Shown one piece after another: positions 1-8,200 of a stretch of 19,693 nt of DNA; within the stretch, counting starts at the first letter, position 1; each line of letters starts with the position of its first letter. Below the pieces are notes generated by a model. That model was not told the origin of the DNA. It did not search any database and was given only the letters and a program-made list of their open reading frames with translations. The DNA comes from Cyclobacteriaceae bacterium (GTDB lineage: Bacteria; Bacteroidota; Bacteroidia; Cytophagales; Cyclobacteriaceae): NCBI GenBank assembly GCA_021648745.1, contig JAKISE010000059.1:1-19693 (forward strand). The letters are read 5' to 3'. Position numbers and translations under genes: made by a program.

Positions 1-616
1 TGGATACGTTTCTGCATCCTAAACCAAAATAAGAAAAAATATCTTTGCCTAAGGCAATAATATCTTCATCGGTTTCTTTGCCTGTAAGTACCGCACAAGA
101 GGTTCTGTTTTTGCGAATAATATGAGGTTGAGTACCAAAGTACTGTTTAAAGTAACGAGCAGAGTTGTTACTGCCTGTGGCAATTACAGCATCTATGTTT
201 TCTAGCTTAGTAACATACTTAATTTGCGGTTCAAATTGCGGTTCAATTGCGATAAGCAATTGAGTTATAAAAGGGATTAACACTTTGTCCTGAGAGCTAA
301 GCTTAATAACAGCTACATGGCCACTTATAAGTACACAAAGCAAATCGTGAAAGCCAACCATTGGTATGTTGCCAGCCATTATAATGCCTATTCGTTTGCC
401 AGATTTTTTAAACGAATAAGGTTTAAGCCATTTCTCTAATACCTCTTTATTAAGCATCTGTGTAATTCCACTAATGGCCATTTCAACAGCATCTGGTGTA
501 AACCACCGGTTTTCATTGCCCGCTTTTTCTGCCCAATTGCTTAATTCATTTTTGCGTAATGATTCAAGCTGAAAGCCTAATTTACGGAGGAAATTTATTT
601 TTTGAGGTAGTGTCAT
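1..616 (-). CDS. Acyl-CoA reductase, LuxC family (partial, C terminus beyond window)
   Basis: LuxC-type enzymes reduce activated fatty acyl groups to aldehydes using NADPH through a cysteine thioester. The minus strand reads from ATG at 616-614 for 205 codons and leaves the window without a stop. Visible family signatures are IMAGNIPMVGFHDLLCVLISGH split around residues 79-100 (dinucleotide-binding region), ATGSNNSARYF near 146-156, HIIRKNRTS near 165-173, and YFGLGCRNVS at 196-205, where Cys201 is the likely acyl-accepting cysteine. The whole N-terminal half agrees with the Bacteroidota version of the family. A TAnnTTTG promoter-like box lies 17 bases upstream of the start. Nothing is known here of its downstream partners. 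An odd small feature is a 12-bp near-perfect tandem duplication at 223-246 that gives the EPQFEPQI stretch. The family call is firm; the physiological substrate is not known. Confidence 0.92.
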   Translation of the reverse strand, partial: MTLPQKINFLRKLGFQLESLRKNELSNWAEKAGNENRWFTPDAVEMAISGITQMLNKEVLEKWLKPYSFKKSGKRIGIIMAGNIPMVGFHDLLCVLISGHVAVIKLSSQDKVLIPFITQLLIAIEPQFEPQIKYVTKLENIDAVIATGSNNSARYFKQYFGTQPHIIRKNRTSCAVLTGKETDEDIIALGKDIFSYFGLGCRNVS

Positions 617-632
617 TTTTCTCAATTTGAAG

Positions 633-640
633 CAAAGGTA
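633..640 (-). promoter_or_regulatory. Candidate Bacteroidota -7 promoter element for the acyl-CoA reductase
   Basis: On the minus strand the sequence TACCTTTG matches the Bacteroidota -7 consensus TAnnTTTG exactly. It ends 17 bases before the ATG at 616, implying a short leader. The -33 element is weak (TTTA about 20 bases further upstream instead of TTTG). Consensus knowledge is established; its use here is inferred. Confidence 0.5.
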
Positions 641-706
641 GTGTTTCAAATGTTTCTAAATAAAGTCTAGGATTAGATATATTCAGGACTCAATAATAAT
701 TAAATA

Positions 707-826
707 TTAGCCACAGCGTAGCGAAGACACCAAGACAGTAACCCGATTGTATTGGGTTACACAAAGGTTTTTTTAACATATAGTTTTTCTTTGTGTTTCT
801 TTGAGCCTTCCTGACTTAGTGGCTAA
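707..826. repeat. Imperfect palindromic dispersed repeat (Bacteroidota TTAGCCAC...GTGGCTAA type)
   Basis: The element starts with TTAGCCAC (707-714) and ends with its exact reverse complement GTGGCTAA (819-826). The arms hold degenerate matches such as AGACACCAAGAC on the left and TCTTTGTGTTTCTTTG on the right. At its centre is a hairpin, GTAACCC (738-744) pairing with GGGTTAC (754-760), extendable by three more pairs including one G-T. It has no open frame of note. I recall similar TAGCCACNAAG-type repeats as scattered intergenic elements in many Bacteroidota genomes. A second, partial copy starts at 13012 in this window. Confidence 0.7.
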
Positions 827-949
827 TTTTCTATAAGACCAATTAATAGGCGTACCCTTTGACCACCTGAATAGTTGCGATACATATTAGTTATTTAGAA
901 TTATTATAAATAACCAACATATATCAGTTTTTAGGAGCTGTAAAGGCTA

Positions 950-957
950 TAGTTTTG
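950..957 (+). promoter_or_regulatory. Candidate -7 promoter element for the small membrane protein
   Basis: TAGTTTTG matches TAnnTTTG exactly and lies 21 bases before the ATG at 979. A TTTT stretch at 928-931, about 18 bases upstream, could serve as a poor -33 element (consensus TTTG). If used, transcription would start downstream of the TTG at 955, which supports the start at 979. Confidence 0.45.
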
Positions 958-978
958 TGGTTCTTATTAATAACCGTT

Positions 979-1416
979 ATGCATAAATACATTATTCTTT
1001 TACACGTTTTAGCTGCTACCGTTTGGGTAGGCGGGCATTTAGTACTTGCCATCGGTATATTGCCATCAGTAGTAAAATATGGTAATATAGATTTACTTAA
1101 TGCGTTTGAAGCCAAATATGAAAAGGTAGGAATACCTGCACTTATTATTTTGGTAGTAACAGGATTTTATATGGCCATTGGCTTTTTGCCTATGAGCGAA
1201 TGGTTTGATTTTAGCAATAACCTAAGCAAACATATCTCTATAAAAATTATTCTATTAGTAATAACAATAGCTTTGGCCTTGCATGCACGTTTAAAATTAA
1301 TCCCAAATCTTTCAGTAAATAATTTAATTATCTTAGCTGTGCATATTATTGCAATTACCACAGTGGCTGTAATGTTTGTGGTTACAGGCTTAAGTTTTAG
1401 GTTGGGGTTTCTTTAG
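979..1416 (+). CDS. Small four-helix integral membrane protein, CopD-like
   Basis: This 145-residue protein (counted from ATG 979) is almost entirely hydrophobic, with about four transmembrane helices near residues 3-27, 45-68, 83-100 and 112-140. The N-terminal helix carries LLHVLAATVWVGGHLVLAI, a His followed by WVGGH pattern seen in CopD-like and related haem- or copper-associated membrane proteins of Bacteroidota. The two histidines could bind a metal or haem, but that is inference. An open frame reaches back to TTG at 955; ATG 979 is preferred because translation from there begins MHKYIILLH, usual for this family, and because the candidate -7 box overlaps 955. It seems to be a single-gene unit, with a 227-base gap before the next gene. 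The fold is fairly confident; the function is not. Confidence 0.78.
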   Translation: MHKYIILLHVLAATVWVGGHLVLAIGILPSVVKYGNIDLLNAFEAKYEKVGIPALIILVVTGFYMAIGFLPMSEWFDFSNNLSKHISIKIILLVITIALALHARLKLIPNLSVNNLIILAVHIIAITTVAVMFVVTGLSFRLGFL

Positions 1417-1643
1417 TGACCCCTCTTATTTTAGTTTTTTAATTGGCATTGGTTTGGCCTTAACCTGATTAGCTCATCTATTCATAAAATAGATTTAAAC
1501 ATGGCTAAACAATATGGATTATAAAATAGCAAAGCTATATGGCTATTAAATATTTTTTATGTAAAATTGTTATTGACTTATTTGTGAAAATATTATTGTT
1601 TATAAAGCAGTTTATTTTGTTAAATCATTCTTAAATAGAAATT
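1417..1643. other. AT-rich intergenic gap before the RHS-associated operon
   Basis: No gene is visible. Two weak hairpins occur: ATCTATT (1476-1482) with AATAGAT (1488-1494), and AATAGC (1525-1530) with GCTATT (1542-1547), the latter followed by an A/T-rich tract. Either could help termination after 1416, but the stems are short and AT-rich. The promoter of the long operon should lie in 1550-1640; only near-matches to TAnnTTTG were found, such as TTATTTTG at 1612-1619. Confidence 0.5.
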
Positions 1644-1853
1644 ATGAAACATTTTTTTCTTTTCATGTGGGTGTTTTTTTTCCTGCAAATTAATAGTTTT
1701 TTTCCTGCTATAGCCCAACAAATTTCATTTAATAAAATAGATTCTAAGCCAGTAGAGGTGACAAAACATTTTTCTTCTTTTGTTAATAAAAAGAAGGAGG
1801 AATTTAAAACACCCAATAATCTTCGAGATACTATCAATAAAAAAAGACGATAA
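1644..1853 (+). CDS. N-terminal fragment of secreted repeat protein, separated from 2018-3910 by a frameshift
   Basis: The 69-residue frame starts with a clear signal peptide, a hydrophobic run of Phe/Leu/Trp ending at AIA before QQISF, so Sec export is expected. The mature part has the pattern KPVEVTKHFSSFVNKKKEEF followed by an NN-containing tail. The same layout recurs twice in the next frame, near residues 46-66 and 150-170 of the 2018 protein, as INTPFKVSTLISQKKKQFE and similar. The frame ends at TAA 1851-1853 just after a run of seven A residues, while the next frame is open from 1841. The fragment is therefore very likely the true start of the downstream gene rather than a separate small protein. 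The cause may be mutation, assembly error or slippage. Function unknown. Confidence 0.6.
   Translation: MKHFFLFMWVFFFLQINSFFPAIAQQISFNKIDSKPVEVTKHFSSFVNKKKEEFKTPNNLRDTINKKRR
1839..1850 (+). other. Probable frameshift site at an A7 run
   Basis: The upstream frame (codons starting at 1644) stops at 1851-1853. The downstream frame is stopped at 1838-1840 and open from 1841. The frame switch must therefore fall within 1841-1850. The run of seven A at 1839-1845 is the natural place: one additional A would join the two frames into a protein of about 755 residues with a signal peptide and three copies of the same internal repeat. Confidence 0.65.
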
Positions 1854-2017
1854 AAAAAATAAATCTGAGAAAAAGTCCTCCATTACAGAAAATAGCTAAG
1901 AGCGACAGCCTTTCTAATGCAAATGATACTGGTGTAGCAAGAGCTGATAGTTTACCTGTAGATTCTGCTGTAGTAAATAGCGCATTAATAGTAAAAAATA
2001 AGATTCAACCAACTGAC

Positions 2018-3910
2018 GTGAGCGACACTGTCGAATTAGTTGGCATTGAAAGTAGCATAAAAAAAATAGCAGATGATTTTAGCACTGTGCCTAAAAGCAA
2101 AAATTTTAATGCGATAATTCCCCCACAGCTAATAACAAGTGTAGTTGGTCAAGAAAAAAACCAATTCAATAAATTTTTTGGCCTTGTAACCAATCAAAAA
2201 GAAATTTTTTTAAGTACTGAAACCTTACCACGTGTTAAGAAAAAGCCATTGGACTCATCAATAGGTACTGAACAGGTAAAGATTGATAGTTTACCATTAG
2301 ATTCGAGTAATGCGAAAGTTGTTGTTAGTGAAAAAACCAATTACCCTGTTGATACGCTTAAAAATGTTGAATTAACAAGCATAGAAAGAAATAATGACGA
2401 AAAAATATCTCTAGGGTTTGATGATGTTCTGGGAAGTACAATTAAAAATTCAAACGCTATAAACACCCCTTTTAAGGTATCAACTTTAATTAGCCAAAAG
2501 AAAAAACAATTTGAAACACTTATTGGTTTCCAGACTAATAACAAGAGTATTGGCAAAGAAGAAAAAACTACAGGTAATCAAATTTTACAAGTGCAAAAAG
2601 ATACCCTATTTAATTTAGGAACGGTTGCAGGTACACAAGCAGATAGTTTAAAATTGGATACAGCTAGAGTATCAGAGGTTGCAGAGAATAAAATTAATAC
2701 CTCAAAGGTAGATTCTATAAATCAAACTGATAGTACAAATTATAAACTTCAGAAGTTCAATATCGCAAAAAATATAGAGAATGAAGTTGATAAACTAGTG
2801 CCAAGTTTTGATAGGAATCAACTTGAGGGAAAGATAGAAGACTTAGCTCTTACACCCGAAAAAGCACTAGCAGAAGTAAGTGAAAGAGGCAAAATATCCA
2901 TTAATCAATTTGATAAAGGTAATAGTGTAGCAGGTGTTGCCCTTCCTGACGTGAACACAAGTGCAGGTACTTTCCCCCAAAACACTATACAGGATGTTGG
3001 AATAACAAATGATTTACCAACATTAGAATTGAATGGTGGAAAACTATCATCTGCAAAAGCTCAGGGATTTATGTCAGTAGTTTTTGATGAATCTGCTTTA
3101 AATAAAATGGTGGATCAATTGAAAGGATCAGGAAAAGAATCGTATATAAAAATGACGGAAACTTATAATCCTGAAAACTACCTGGCCAATGCCAATAATA
3201 GAATTGAAAATGAACAAAAAAAGGCAACTTCTTACATTGAAAACCAAGAAAAGCTATTTTCAGGTATTCAAAGCCCTATTCCTCAAAATTTTGGGAGTAT
3301 AAACCATCGAATTGTTAGTAAGGATGTGTTAAAAGGAGCCGATAGCTTGGCCTCAACTGAAAGCTTTACTAGGTATAAGGAAAAAGTTAAAAACTCAGCG
3401 GAAGGCAGGTTGAAAGAAATAAAAATTAAGGAATCTAAAGACTTGTTGAGAAATTCATTTACTGAGCTAGATCTCAGTATCAATCAATTGGATGCTAACT
3501 CTTTAAATATTACGCCTAAGCTTGGATATCACTTTTTAAAACAACTGGATATTGGAGCTGGCCTTAACGTACAGGTTCCGGGGTCATTATCAGGTGTGGA
3601 GAAAAAATTGGGGTATGAGGTGTTTTCAAGATTTAATGTTACACAGTCTTGGTATTTGCAAGCACAGGGAGTAGCTCTTATTCCAGGCATATCTAATTTA
3701 GAAGGAAATCGTGAGACTTTTGACAAGGCTACACTTCTTGGTGTTGGGTATGTTCAAAAAATGGGCAATAAAGTGGCGCTGGATTTATCCATATTGCATA
3801 ACCCTAATCAATCAATAGACTTAGAAAATTATAAAGGTTACCAATGGAAAATGAGAGTGGGAATAAGATTTTATGAGAACACAGAATTGCCTCAGGCAAA
3901 AAAGAAATGA
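2018..3910 (+). CDS. Secreted repeat protein with C-terminal beta-barrel-like domain (main part of frameshifted gene)
   Basis: No named family recognised. The frame is open from 1841; GTG 2018 is only the first usable start and is probably not real, since the coding pattern is continuous upstream and joins the signal-peptide fragment at 1644. Residues 1-210 hold two copies of a repeat whose first copy is in the upstream fragment: an NAI box, a KKKQFE or EKNQF box, then DSLxLDS-type stretches. Residues 210-480 are charged, Asn/Ser/Lys-rich and partly helical. Residues about 485-625 alternate polar and hydrophobic positions, with Gly-rich turns (LGYHFLKQLDIGAGLNVQV, LLGVGYVQKMGNKVALDLS) and a final MRVGIRF strand, like a small outer-membrane beta-barrel. 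The stop overlaps the next start (ATGA), suggesting translational coupling. A role as outer-membrane partner of the downstream RHS proteins is inference from context. Confidence 0.72.
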   Translation: MSDTVELVGIESSIKKIADDFSTVPKSKNFNAIIPPQLITSVVGQEKNQFNKFFGLVTNQKEIFLSTETLPRVKKKPLDSSIGTEQVKIDSLPLDSSNAKVVVSEKTNYPVDTLKNVELTSIERNNDEKISLGFDDVLGSTIKNSNAINTPFKVSTLISQKKKQFETLIGFQTNNKSIGKEEKTTGNQILQVQKDTLFNLGTVAGTQADSLKLDTARVSEVAENKINTSKVDSINQTDSTNYKLQKFNIAKNIENEVDKLVPSFDRNQLEGKIEDLALTPEKALAEVSERGKISINQFDKGNSVAGVALPDVNTSAGTFPQNTIQDVGITNDLPTLELNGGKLSSAKAQGFMSVVFDESALNKMVDQLKGSGKESYIKMTETYNPENYLANANNRIENEQKKATSYIENQEKLFSGIQSPIPQNFGSINHRIVSKDVLKGADSLASTESFTRYKEKVKNSAEGRLKEIKIKESKDLLRNSFTELDLSINQLDANSLNITPKLGYHFLKQLDIGAGLNVQVPGSLSGVEKKLGYEVFSRFNVTQSWYLQAQGVALIPGISNLEGNRETFDKATLLGVGYVQKMGNKVALDLSILHNPNQSIDLENYKGYQWKMRVGIRFYENTELPQAKKK

Positions 3911-4689
3911 ATTATTTTAAGATGAAAATAGCTTGCATTCTACTCCTGTTGGTTACTTTTTCTAACGCAGCAGCAGGTAATAGAAAAACGCTGTCTGATA
4001 GTGCCTTTAGATTTGTAGAGTTAAAAAAGGGATTTGTAATCTCAAAAAGCGTAAATATTTTGGGTAAAAACCTATGTGTTAAATATAAAGAAGAAGGCCT
4101 AAAACAAGGAGAGGTTAAAGCAAGAATTCTTGATAGTAACAGAGAAACGTTAATCCAATTTCCTTTGACGTCAAAATATGGGAGCAATAAGTATGTTATT
4201 AACCTGGAAGAACTGCCTTACCAGTGGGAAGAGGAAACAAATTATTGGTTTGAACTTATTGGTGGTAAAGGCATTCAATACACCATTCTTTTTCAACTGC
4301 TACCTCCAGTATTGCTTGAAGAGCCTGTTGTTGATATTATCTCCGATGTAAAGTATGTAAATTGCAAAGAATTAGATCAATCACTTGTTGATTTTTATGG
4401 AGAAATTATTAGTGATAATTACCCTTGCAGGTTAGAATGGAATGTTTCGAATGACGAAGGTACTCCTCTTCTGAATTCTATTATAGAAACAATAGATGCA
4501 GATCAAGTATCAACCATTACAATCACGAATATCCCTCCTTATACTGTTAGCTTATTGGTTGAAGATGCTTGTGGAAACGAGCAGATTGCACGTGTGAATG
4601 TAACCTGTTCTACTTTTAAGAAATCTAAACTACATATTTATTTAGAGAATGGTGTAAAGTCTAAAAGAAGGCCAAGTTTAACTAATTAG
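3907..4689 (+). CDS. Secreted beta-rich protein of unknown function
   Basis: The 260-residue product starts with a signal peptide (hydrophobic core IACILLLLVTF, likely cut after NAAA near residue 23). ATG 3907 overlaps the previous stop; a second ATG at 3922 would also leave the signal peptide intact. The rest reads as two beta-sandwich-like parts. Residues 30-130 are unfamiliar. Residues 150-232 show an Ig/PKD-like pattern with LEWNVSNDEG, an isoleucine-rich strand and VEDACGNEQIARVNVTC, a cysteine arrangement often seen in exported Bacteroidota proteins. The C-terminal 30 residues are basic (FKKSKLHIYLENGVKSKRR). No catalytic motif is visible. It lies between the barrel-like protein and the membrane-anchored protein in the same operon, which suggests a structural part of one surface assembly. 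I do not recognise the family. Confidence 0.75.
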   Translation: MNYFKMKIACILLLLVTFSNAAAGNRKTLSDSAFRFVELKKGFVISKSVNILGKNLCVKYKEEGLKQGEVKARILDSNRETLIQFPLTSKYGSNKYVINLEELPYQWEEETNYWFELIGGKGIQYTILFQLLPPVLLEEPVVDIISDVKYVNCKELDQSLVDFYGEIISDNYPCRLEWNVSNDEGTPLLNSIIETIDADQVSTITITNIPPYTVSLLVEDACGNEQIARVNVTCSTFKKSKLHIYLENGVKSKRRPSLTN

Positions 4690-4692
4690 AAT

Positions 4693-5277
4693 ATGCGCAA
4701 TATTATTTATATAGGTGTATTTTTTGCCGGATTGATATTCTTCCTTTTTATGATGTATAAGCCCCTAACTCCACAGCAATATATTAAATGGGTTGAGGGC
4801 TATGAAAATGGATGGCATCAAAAAACAATTTATAACGATTGGATTATTGACGTACAAAAACAACCTCTCCCTTATGTAGCACTAAACCGCTATGGGGTAA
4901 CTATATCGGATGAAGACTTAGATTTTTTTCTAAAAGAGCAGCAAGAAGAACAATACTATATTTTTAACATAGCCCGAAATGATGGTAAAGATTTAATTGA
5001 ATATTTTGGCGAAGACCAGCGCAAGTCAACCTTAAATTATTTTTCTTTTACCTTTCAAAAAGCCATAAAACTTAGCTCAAATGGGAAAGAAATATCCCCT
5101 AATTTATTTCATTTTGAAAGAGATAACAACCTGAGCAATTCGAGGTCTTTTCTGCTCTCATTTAATAAACCACCTAAAGAGGGGTTAACTACTTTAATTA
5201 TTAATTCACCACTATTATCACCTACCCCAATTAAGATACCCATAGAGGGTAAAAAAACACCAGCCTTTACATTATGA
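4693..5277 (+). CDS. Small membrane-anchored protein of unknown function
   Basis: The 194-residue product begins with a hydrophobic stretch at residues 4-22 (IIYIGVFFAGLIFFLFMMY) with little sign of a cleavage site, so an N-terminal membrane anchor facing the periplasm is likely. The remainder is mixed polar/aromatic with no recognisable domain: an early YENGWHQKTIYNDW segment, an acidic glutamine-rich stretch (FFLKEQQEEQYY) and a C-terminal beta-like segment ending in IPIEGKKT. It starts 3 bases after the preceding stop, and its own stop overlaps the start of the 1588-residue RHS-like protein (ATGA). This tight coupling suggests it is made in step with that protein and might assist its export or assembly. 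The product family is unknown to me. Confidence 0.75.
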   Translation: MRNIIYIGVFFAGLIFFLFMMYKPLTPQQYIKWVEGYENGWHQKTIYNDWIIDVQKQPLPYVALNRYGVTISDEDLDFFLKEQQEEQYYIFNIARNDGKDLIEYFGEDQRKSTLNYFSFTFQKAIKLSSNGKEISPNLFHFERDNNLSNSRSFLLSFNKPPKEGLTTLIINSPLLSPTPIKIPIEGKKTPAFTL

Positions 5278-8200
5278 GTACAAAAAAAATACATTCCTCA
5301 AAAACCCAAAAAGCAGCCATTATACTATTGGTTATCATGGTGTGGCAGTCTATGGTGGCACCAGTTGCCTTTGCACTTACATCAGGGCCAACACAACCAG
5401 AAGTAATGTCGTTTGGGCAAGTAGGGGTAACCGATATGGTGGATATTTTTACCGGTGATTTTAGTTATAACATCCCCTTATTCGAACTGCCTGGGCCTAG
5501 CGGAGGCTACCCATTTAATTTGGTGTATAATGCAGGTGTTGGCATGGATCAGGAAGCAAGCTGGGTAGGCTTAGGTTGGAACCTTAATGCAGGCTCTATT
5601 AGCCGCCAGGTGCGAGGGTTGCCCGATGAATTTAAAGGAGATTTAATAACCAATACGAGATCCATCAAACCCAATAGAACCTTTGGTGTTGGTGCTGGGT
5701 TAGGAATTGAGCTTATGGGACTAGATTTTGCATCTGGTAATGTTGAACTTAGTGTATTTCATAATAATTATAGAGGCATAGGATATAATATTGATGCAGG
5801 TATTGGAATAACAAAATCAGTTGGTTCGCAAATGACAGCAGGAATTGGTGCTAATCTATCTTTAAACAGTCAGGAAGGTGTAACTGCTGGTTTATCTTTG
5901 GATATATCTTCAAAGTTTAAGAATTCTGCTATTAGTAGTGGTACACTGGGTAGTAATTTGACTTACAATTCAATTACTGGGTTTAATGGGCAGGCCTATG
6001 CCCAAACTGTTATCAATAAACAAGTTGGTAATTCTTTATTAGGTATTTCTGGACCTGCATCCTACTCTCTTCCTCTTTCAAGGTCTGTATATACTCCTAC
6101 AGTAGGTCAGCCCATGAAAAATTTTAGCTTATCAGCACAAATTAAATTTGGTGGAGGAGCCTTCGGAGTATTCGGTAATGTATATTTTTTAGGATATTAT
6201 AACGAACAAAAGCTAAAAGATGACGGAGTGCCTGTAACAGCTCCTGCCTATGGTTATATGAATGAGCAGTTTAGAGCAGAATCCAACGCTTTAATGGATT
6301 TTAACCGCGAAAAGGATGGAGTTATTAAACCAGAAACGCCCAACTTAGCAATCCCGTCTCACACGTATGATATTTTTTCATTAAGCGGGCAAGACGTAGG
6401 AGGATCTTTTCGGGCAGTACGGAATGATGCAGGCATTTTTGGAGACCCAGATATTGAATCAGTTTCAGCAGGAGGAAGCGTAGGATTAGATTTGGGGCCT
6501 CCTGGCCATTATGGAGTAAACCTATCAGTTAATTATTCGACATCCGTTTCAAGCATTTGGAACAATAACTTTACAAACGCAAATCAATACCAGGACTTAT
6601 CCGAAAACAATGCGTATGAGCCTTGGTATTATTCAACCAGGGGAAACAGTATAGTGAGTAGTTTGGCTGACTCACGTCAAGCTTTTCGGGTAAAACTAAC
6701 TAATGATAAAACAACAACGGCTAATCTAATTCAGGAAAATGGAGAAATTCAAACCATCCCTGTTTCTACCAATAGGGTTTCGAGAAATCAATTAATCAGC
6801 TCTGCTACCAATAAAGAAATTTTGAAGAATGGAGCAGAGGTACTAAATCTTTTTAAGATAAATAGTTTGAACCGTTCCAATTTTTCTGCACACCATATAG
6901 CAGGGTATCAAGTGGTTAATACCGAAGGATTACGCTATACCTATGCCTTACCTGCCTATAATTTTAAAAAGGAAGAAGTGCAATTTAGTGTAGCTAGGCC
7001 ATCAACTGTGCAATCCAGGGTTAATGGAGGAACTGGTGATGGACTACCTGATTATAAGGTGTCCAATACCAATGAGTTTTTAAGTAAAACGGAAACCCCT
7101 GAGCATCCTTATGCCTACCTGCTTACTTCTATTGTAGGCCAAGATTATGTGGATGTTACCAATAATGGTGTAACCGAAGATGATTTAGGGTATTGGGTAA
7201 AGTTTTCGTATAGCAAAAAAGCCTCTCAAGCAGATCCTTATAAATGGCGATCTCCATTTTACGAGGTTAATTATTCCTCAGGCTTTAACACCGATACCGA
7301 AGATGATAGAGGCTCCTATGTATATGGCGAAAAAGAAGTTTGGTATTTGGAAAAAGCGGAGACCAAATCACATATAGCTAAATTTAATATATCTGCGAGG
7401 AGCGATGCCCGAGGTGCTGCAAAACGGCTACAAGATAGCAATGGGCTGGGAAAGCAATCGTATAAATTGGATGAGGTGGTTTTATTCACAAGGTCGGCAG
7501 GTGAATCTGTGCCCATAAAGCGTATCAAGTTAGAATATACAAATGAACTGTGTAAAGGGATTGATAATGGGCCTACAGGAAAGCTTGCCTTAAAAAAACT
7601 ATGGTTTGAGTATGGTTCCAGCAGTAGAGGAGCCTTAAACCCTTATGTATTCGATTACCACGAAACCAATCTTTCTGAAAACCCAGATTATGATATGTAT
7701 GCTGTGGATAGATGGGGAAATTACAAGCCTTATACAAACCCTGCGGATAATCTTGATTTTCCTTATGTAAATCAACTGCCTGATAATAGAGCTGAGGTAA
7801 ATCAACAGGCAGGAGCTTGGTGTTTAAAAGAAATTGGATTACCATCCGGGGGCAGAATGCTGGTAGATTATGAAGCAGATGACTATGGGTATGTGCAGCA
7901 TCTTCAGGCTATGCAAATGATGCAAATGGAAGACCCTTACAGTCCACTTTCAAATCTGCAAGCCCACTATAATCTAACAGATGGAAACCTAAAAGTCAGA
8001 TTCAAGCTTGAAACCCCAATTAGTGGTTCATTATCAACAGTAGAACAGAAGACCGAAGTACTCAAATACCTAGATACAGAAAAAGGACAGCTTTACTTCA
8101 AAGCTCGCATCAACTTAAGATCAAGCGGTGAAGCCGCTGAAGAATTTGTTTCGGGCTATGCAGATATTGATTTTACAGCTAATATGGGGCTTGAAAAAAG

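Larger units (their letters stand above)
617..978. other. Divergent intergenic region
   Basis: This 362-base gap separates the minus-strand acyl-CoA reductase from the plus-strand membrane protein. It contains the palindromic repeat at 707-826 and a candidate promoter facing each way. No convincing coding frame, tRNA or other RNA gene was seen. The short minus-strand open frame at 924-1115 is antisense to the membrane protein and not credible. Confidence 0.7.

Noticed and set aside
955..978. TTG start for the small membrane protein
   Set aside because: The first eight codons overlap a candidate -7 promoter box, and the family-like N terminus MHKYIILLH begins at ATG 979.
1525..1547. Intrinsic terminator after the small membrane protein
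   Set aside because: The stem is only six AT-rich pairs with an 11-base loop and no clean U-run; kept only as a note in the intergenic entry.
1839..1859. Programmed -1 ribosomal frameshift
   Set aside because: The A7 run is not in the phase of a standard X_XXY_YYZ slippery site and no clear stimulatory structure follows; mutation or sequencing error is simpler. Transcript slippage cannot be excluded.
7573..7845. Minus-strand open frame of 90 codons
   Set aside because: It lies wholly antisense to the well-supported SpvB/RHS-like gene and its translation has no recognisable features.
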